Of a stretch of DNA of 64,000 nt, positions 62,231 through 64,000 are shown in pieces. Position numbers and translations under genes: made by a program. The DNA comes from an uncultured Candidatus Entotheonella sp. (lineage in GTDB: Bacteria > Tectomicrobia > Entotheonellia > Entotheonellales > Entotheonellaceae), in assembly GCA_951828535.1 (NCBI GenBank), contig OX639990.1, positions 2,839,300 through 2,903,299 on the forward strand, written 5' to 3'. Position 1 is the first letter of the stretch; the number at the start of each line of letters is the position of its first letter. Below the pieces are notes generated by a model. That model worked only from the letters and a program-made list of their open reading frames with translations. It ran no database searches and was not told where the DNA came from.

Positions 62231-64000
62231 CTAGAAATCGACGTCGAACGCCACGTAGTAGAAGCCGCCGTTGAACCCGAACGGTGCCGAGCGGCGCGAG
62301 TACTGGAACACGCCGGGAGAATCCACGATCACATTGCCTTGCGGATCAATGATCGTACCGCCCCGGGACTGGCCGATCTCGTTTTTCTCCGGCGTGACAT
62401 TGAACAGGTTGTTGGCGCCGATGGTGAACGTCCCGAACCCCACGTTGTAGCCGAGTCGAAGGTCAGTGAGGTACTTGGCATCGTAGGTCTGCCGCTCCCC
62501 GTCCAGTACGGTGTAGGGTCCGTACCCGTGCAGCGCCGCGGCGGCTGAGAACCTGTCCAGTACGTAGGAGCCCGAAAGCGTGATGCGGTAGCTGGGCTGC
62601 CATTCCTCGACGATCGATCGATCCTGTTCGCCAAAGAGTGCATCGGGCAGGTCCGCTGGCAGATTTATGGAGGTAATCTCGGTTTCCGATACGGTGGCCA
62701 AGAGTTTCAGACCCAGATCGCCCGTCGACACGAATGGCACGTCCCAGGTAGCGACAATATCGACGCCCTGTGTCCGTGTGTCCGCGGCATTCATGAAGAA
62801 TTGCCCCTTGTCGCCTCCCGCCTCGTTGATCGCGTCCCGTACACTCGCCGGGATTCCCGCGGTATCCGCCGCTATCTGATTGCTGAAGATGATTCGGTCA
62901 CTGACATCGATGTGGTAGAAATCCGTGGTCAGAGTGAATTCAGGCAGGGGCTGGTACACGAAACCAACGCTCCCGGTGACAGAGGTCTCAGCGTCCAATT
63001 CGGGGATGCCGATAACCCTGGCAATTTCGCTGTCGTTCCGGAACGTGCCGACCTCGAAAGCAATCTGGTCGCCACCAACGTCCCTGAATTGGGTGCTTAT
63101 GTTATTGAAGTAGAGTTGCTGCATCGACGGCGCCCGGAAGCCGGTGCTCACCGAGCCACGCAGTGCGAATTCGCCGCTGAGGTCCAGCTTCGTAGCCACC
63201 TTGCCATTGAACGTGCTGCCAAAGTCGCTGTAGTGCTCGTAGCGCACTGCCGGACTGATCAGGAACGTCTCAGAAACATAGAACTCCGTATCCACGTACA
63301 AGGAAAAGGCATTCCTCGTCTCGTCCGCTTCGTTCGAGGGCCTGAATCCGGGGAATACCTGAATACCGCCCGCCGCGCCGACGCCTACCCCGTCGTAATC
63401 TTGGTACGAATACTCTTCCCCTGCCTCGATCCGGTAGCGGTCCAGTCTGTACTCAACGCCCCACGCCAAATGTACGGTGTCCCGCAAGGGGAAGGTGAAA
63501 TCTAGATTGACGGTGGTGAGATGTAGCTTCAAGCCGCCGGCGTCTGCCGATGTTGGGGTATCTGAGACCGAAAATGTGTCTCCAAACTCAGAGCATTTCT
63601 CGCCAATGGCATCTCCATCAACGGCGCGAAGAGCGCAGTTAACCCATGAAGCGTTATGGGAGTCCTTTATTCTGAAGTCGAAACTGTTGCCGCCGTGCAC
63701 AACGGCAAGGTCAGCTTTGAGGCTACTCTCAAACTCATGCACGATGCCGCCGCCAACTGAGTAGTCCGTTACCGTGTTTTCGAACAAAGGCAGAAATCCG
63801 TGTGGATAGATGGAGCCCTCCAGATTTCTGGGCGGGTTATAGAAGCTCTGCCTGGACGGGCGATAGAAGCCGCCGCTGTCATTTTTCGCCCTTGAATAAT
63901 CGCCAAAGACGTACACCTCGGCCCCTAACCCGTCAATGGGATTGCTGTAGTTGAACGCGCTGCCGAATTGATCCAGATCGGCATCCCCGGTACGGAATTC
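62231..64000 (-). CDS. TonB-dependent outer-membrane receptor (5' partial)
   Basis: The frame is open to the window end, giving 589 C-terminal residues; the plug and signal are beyond. SFYNPPRNLEGSIYPHGFLP, SVSTGFRAPSMQQLYFNNIS (the conserved FRAPS), LRLGYNVGFGTFTIGANNLF N and the final FYYVAFDVDF with terminal Phe are features of the TonB-dependent barrel. It imports iron complexes, haem or another ligand. Fur-regulated DUF2325 and an IsdG-type oxygenase a few kilobases away favour haem or iron, by context only. The frame, marked at 63916 by GTG, continues without a stop. Confidence 0.9.
   Translation of the reverse strand, partial: EFRTGDADLDQFGSAFNYSNPIDGLGAEVYVFGDYSRAKNDSGGFYRPSRQSFYNPPRNLEGSIYPHGFLPLFENTVTDYSVGGGIVHEFESSLKADLAVVHGGNSFDFRIKDSHNASWVNCALRAVDGDAIGEKCSEFGDTFSVSDTPTSADAGGLKLHLTTVNLDFTFPLRDTVHLAWGVEYRLDRYRIEAGEEYSYQDYDGVGVGAAGGIQVFPGFRPSNEADETRNAFSLYVDTEFYVSETFLISPAVRYEHYSDFGSTFNGKVATKLDLSGEFALRGSVSTGFRAPSMQQLYFNNISTQFRDVGGDQIAFEVGTFRNDSEIARVIGIPELDAETSVTGSVGFVYQPLPEFTLTTDFYHIDVSDRIIFSNQIAADTAGIPASVRDAINEAGGDKGQFFMNAADTRTQGVDIVATWDVPFVSTGDLGLKLLATVSETEITSINLPADLPDALFGEQDRSIVEEWQPSYRITLSGSYVLDRFSAAAALHGYGPYTVLDGERQTYDAKYLTDLRLGYNVGFGTFTIGANNLFNVTPEKNEIGQSRGGTIIDPQGNVIVDSPGVFQYSRRSAPFGFNGGFYYVAFDVDF

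Overview
The window is high-GC DNA, by eye well above 60% in most genes, from a Gram-negative bacterium. A TonB-dependent receptor, two TonB proteins, ExbB/ExbD, a predicted outer-membrane barrel and periplasmic c-type cytochromes indicate an outer membrane and aerobic metabolism. A fused glycyl-tRNA synthetase (alpha+beta), a DUF3090-type protein of a family best known from Actinobacteria and Chloroflexi, and many acyl-CoA enzymes fit a deep-branching lineage such as a Tectomicrobia/Entotheonella-like or related proteobacterial group. The lineage is inference; no rRNA or tRNA gene was found to test it.

Layout. 1-2.9 kb: end of an N-formylglutamate amidohydrolase gene, a secreted nucleosidase-like protein and a TrkA-N/DHH phosphoesterase. 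3.4-8.7 kb: a small peptide gene with an in-frame TAG, then a probable zinc-import locus (Cys/His peptide, His/Asp/Glu-rich outer-membrane protein, ABC binding protein, ATPase, permease). 8.7-12.2 kb: TatD-like hydrolase, then an accessory patch with a higB-higA(IrrE) toxin-antitoxin operon under a palindromic operator and a lower-GC HAD phosphatase. 12.3-18.1 kb: TPR protein, RimI, metallophosphoesterase, methylmalonyl-CoA mutase large subunit, two small proteins and a UPF0317 hydro-lyase. 18.6-24.2 kb: two family III CoA-transferases and aroC, then a PLP Cys/Met-metabolism enzyme and a PC4-like protein. 24.2-29.5 kb: epoxide hydrolase, glutathionylspermidine-synthase-like ATP-grasp enzyme, Tat-type lipoprotein with an Arg/Gly tail, DUF1517-like protein and DUF3090-like protein. 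29.6-33.6 kb: acyl-CoA synthetase, cytochrome c, NTF2-like/Cox11-like fusion and a cytochrome c flanked by 32 Asn-Pro-Cys repeats. 34.1-44.9 kb: glyQS fusion, anchored AlgH-like protein, three-part indolepyruvate oxidoreductase, HAD-IIA phosphatase, a decayed higBA pair, an Ldh-type dehydrogenase and a heptad-repeat membrane protein. 45.1-51 kb: circularly permuted ATP-grasp / alpha-E / transglutaminase operon. 51-53 kb: decayed polyprenyl synthase, methyltransferase and a promoter with a Fur box. 53-64 kb: iron/heme region.

The iron/heme region is a partly decayed duplication. The intact copy (59.3-64 kb, minus strand) runs TonB-dependent receptor, exbB, exbD, tonB and a 12-repeat Ca-binding-like protein. 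The second copy (54.2-57.7 kb) keeps a greatly elongated tonB, the repeat protein and an IsdG-type haem-degrading monooxygenase, but its exbB and exbD have collapsed into one frameshifted, deletion-fused remnant. A Fur-type box drives the neighbouring DUF2325 gene. Together these suggest haem or iron uptake across the outer membrane followed by cytoplasmic haem breakdown.

The least familiar items are the NPC-repeat cytochrome with its Cox11-fusion neighbour, the exbB/exbD collapse beside an expanded TonB, the short amber-interrupted peptide with a RiPP-leader-like motif, and the ATP-grasp/Tat-lipoprotein/DUF1517/DUF3090 group. Two families of palindromic intergenic repeats are scattered through the window.
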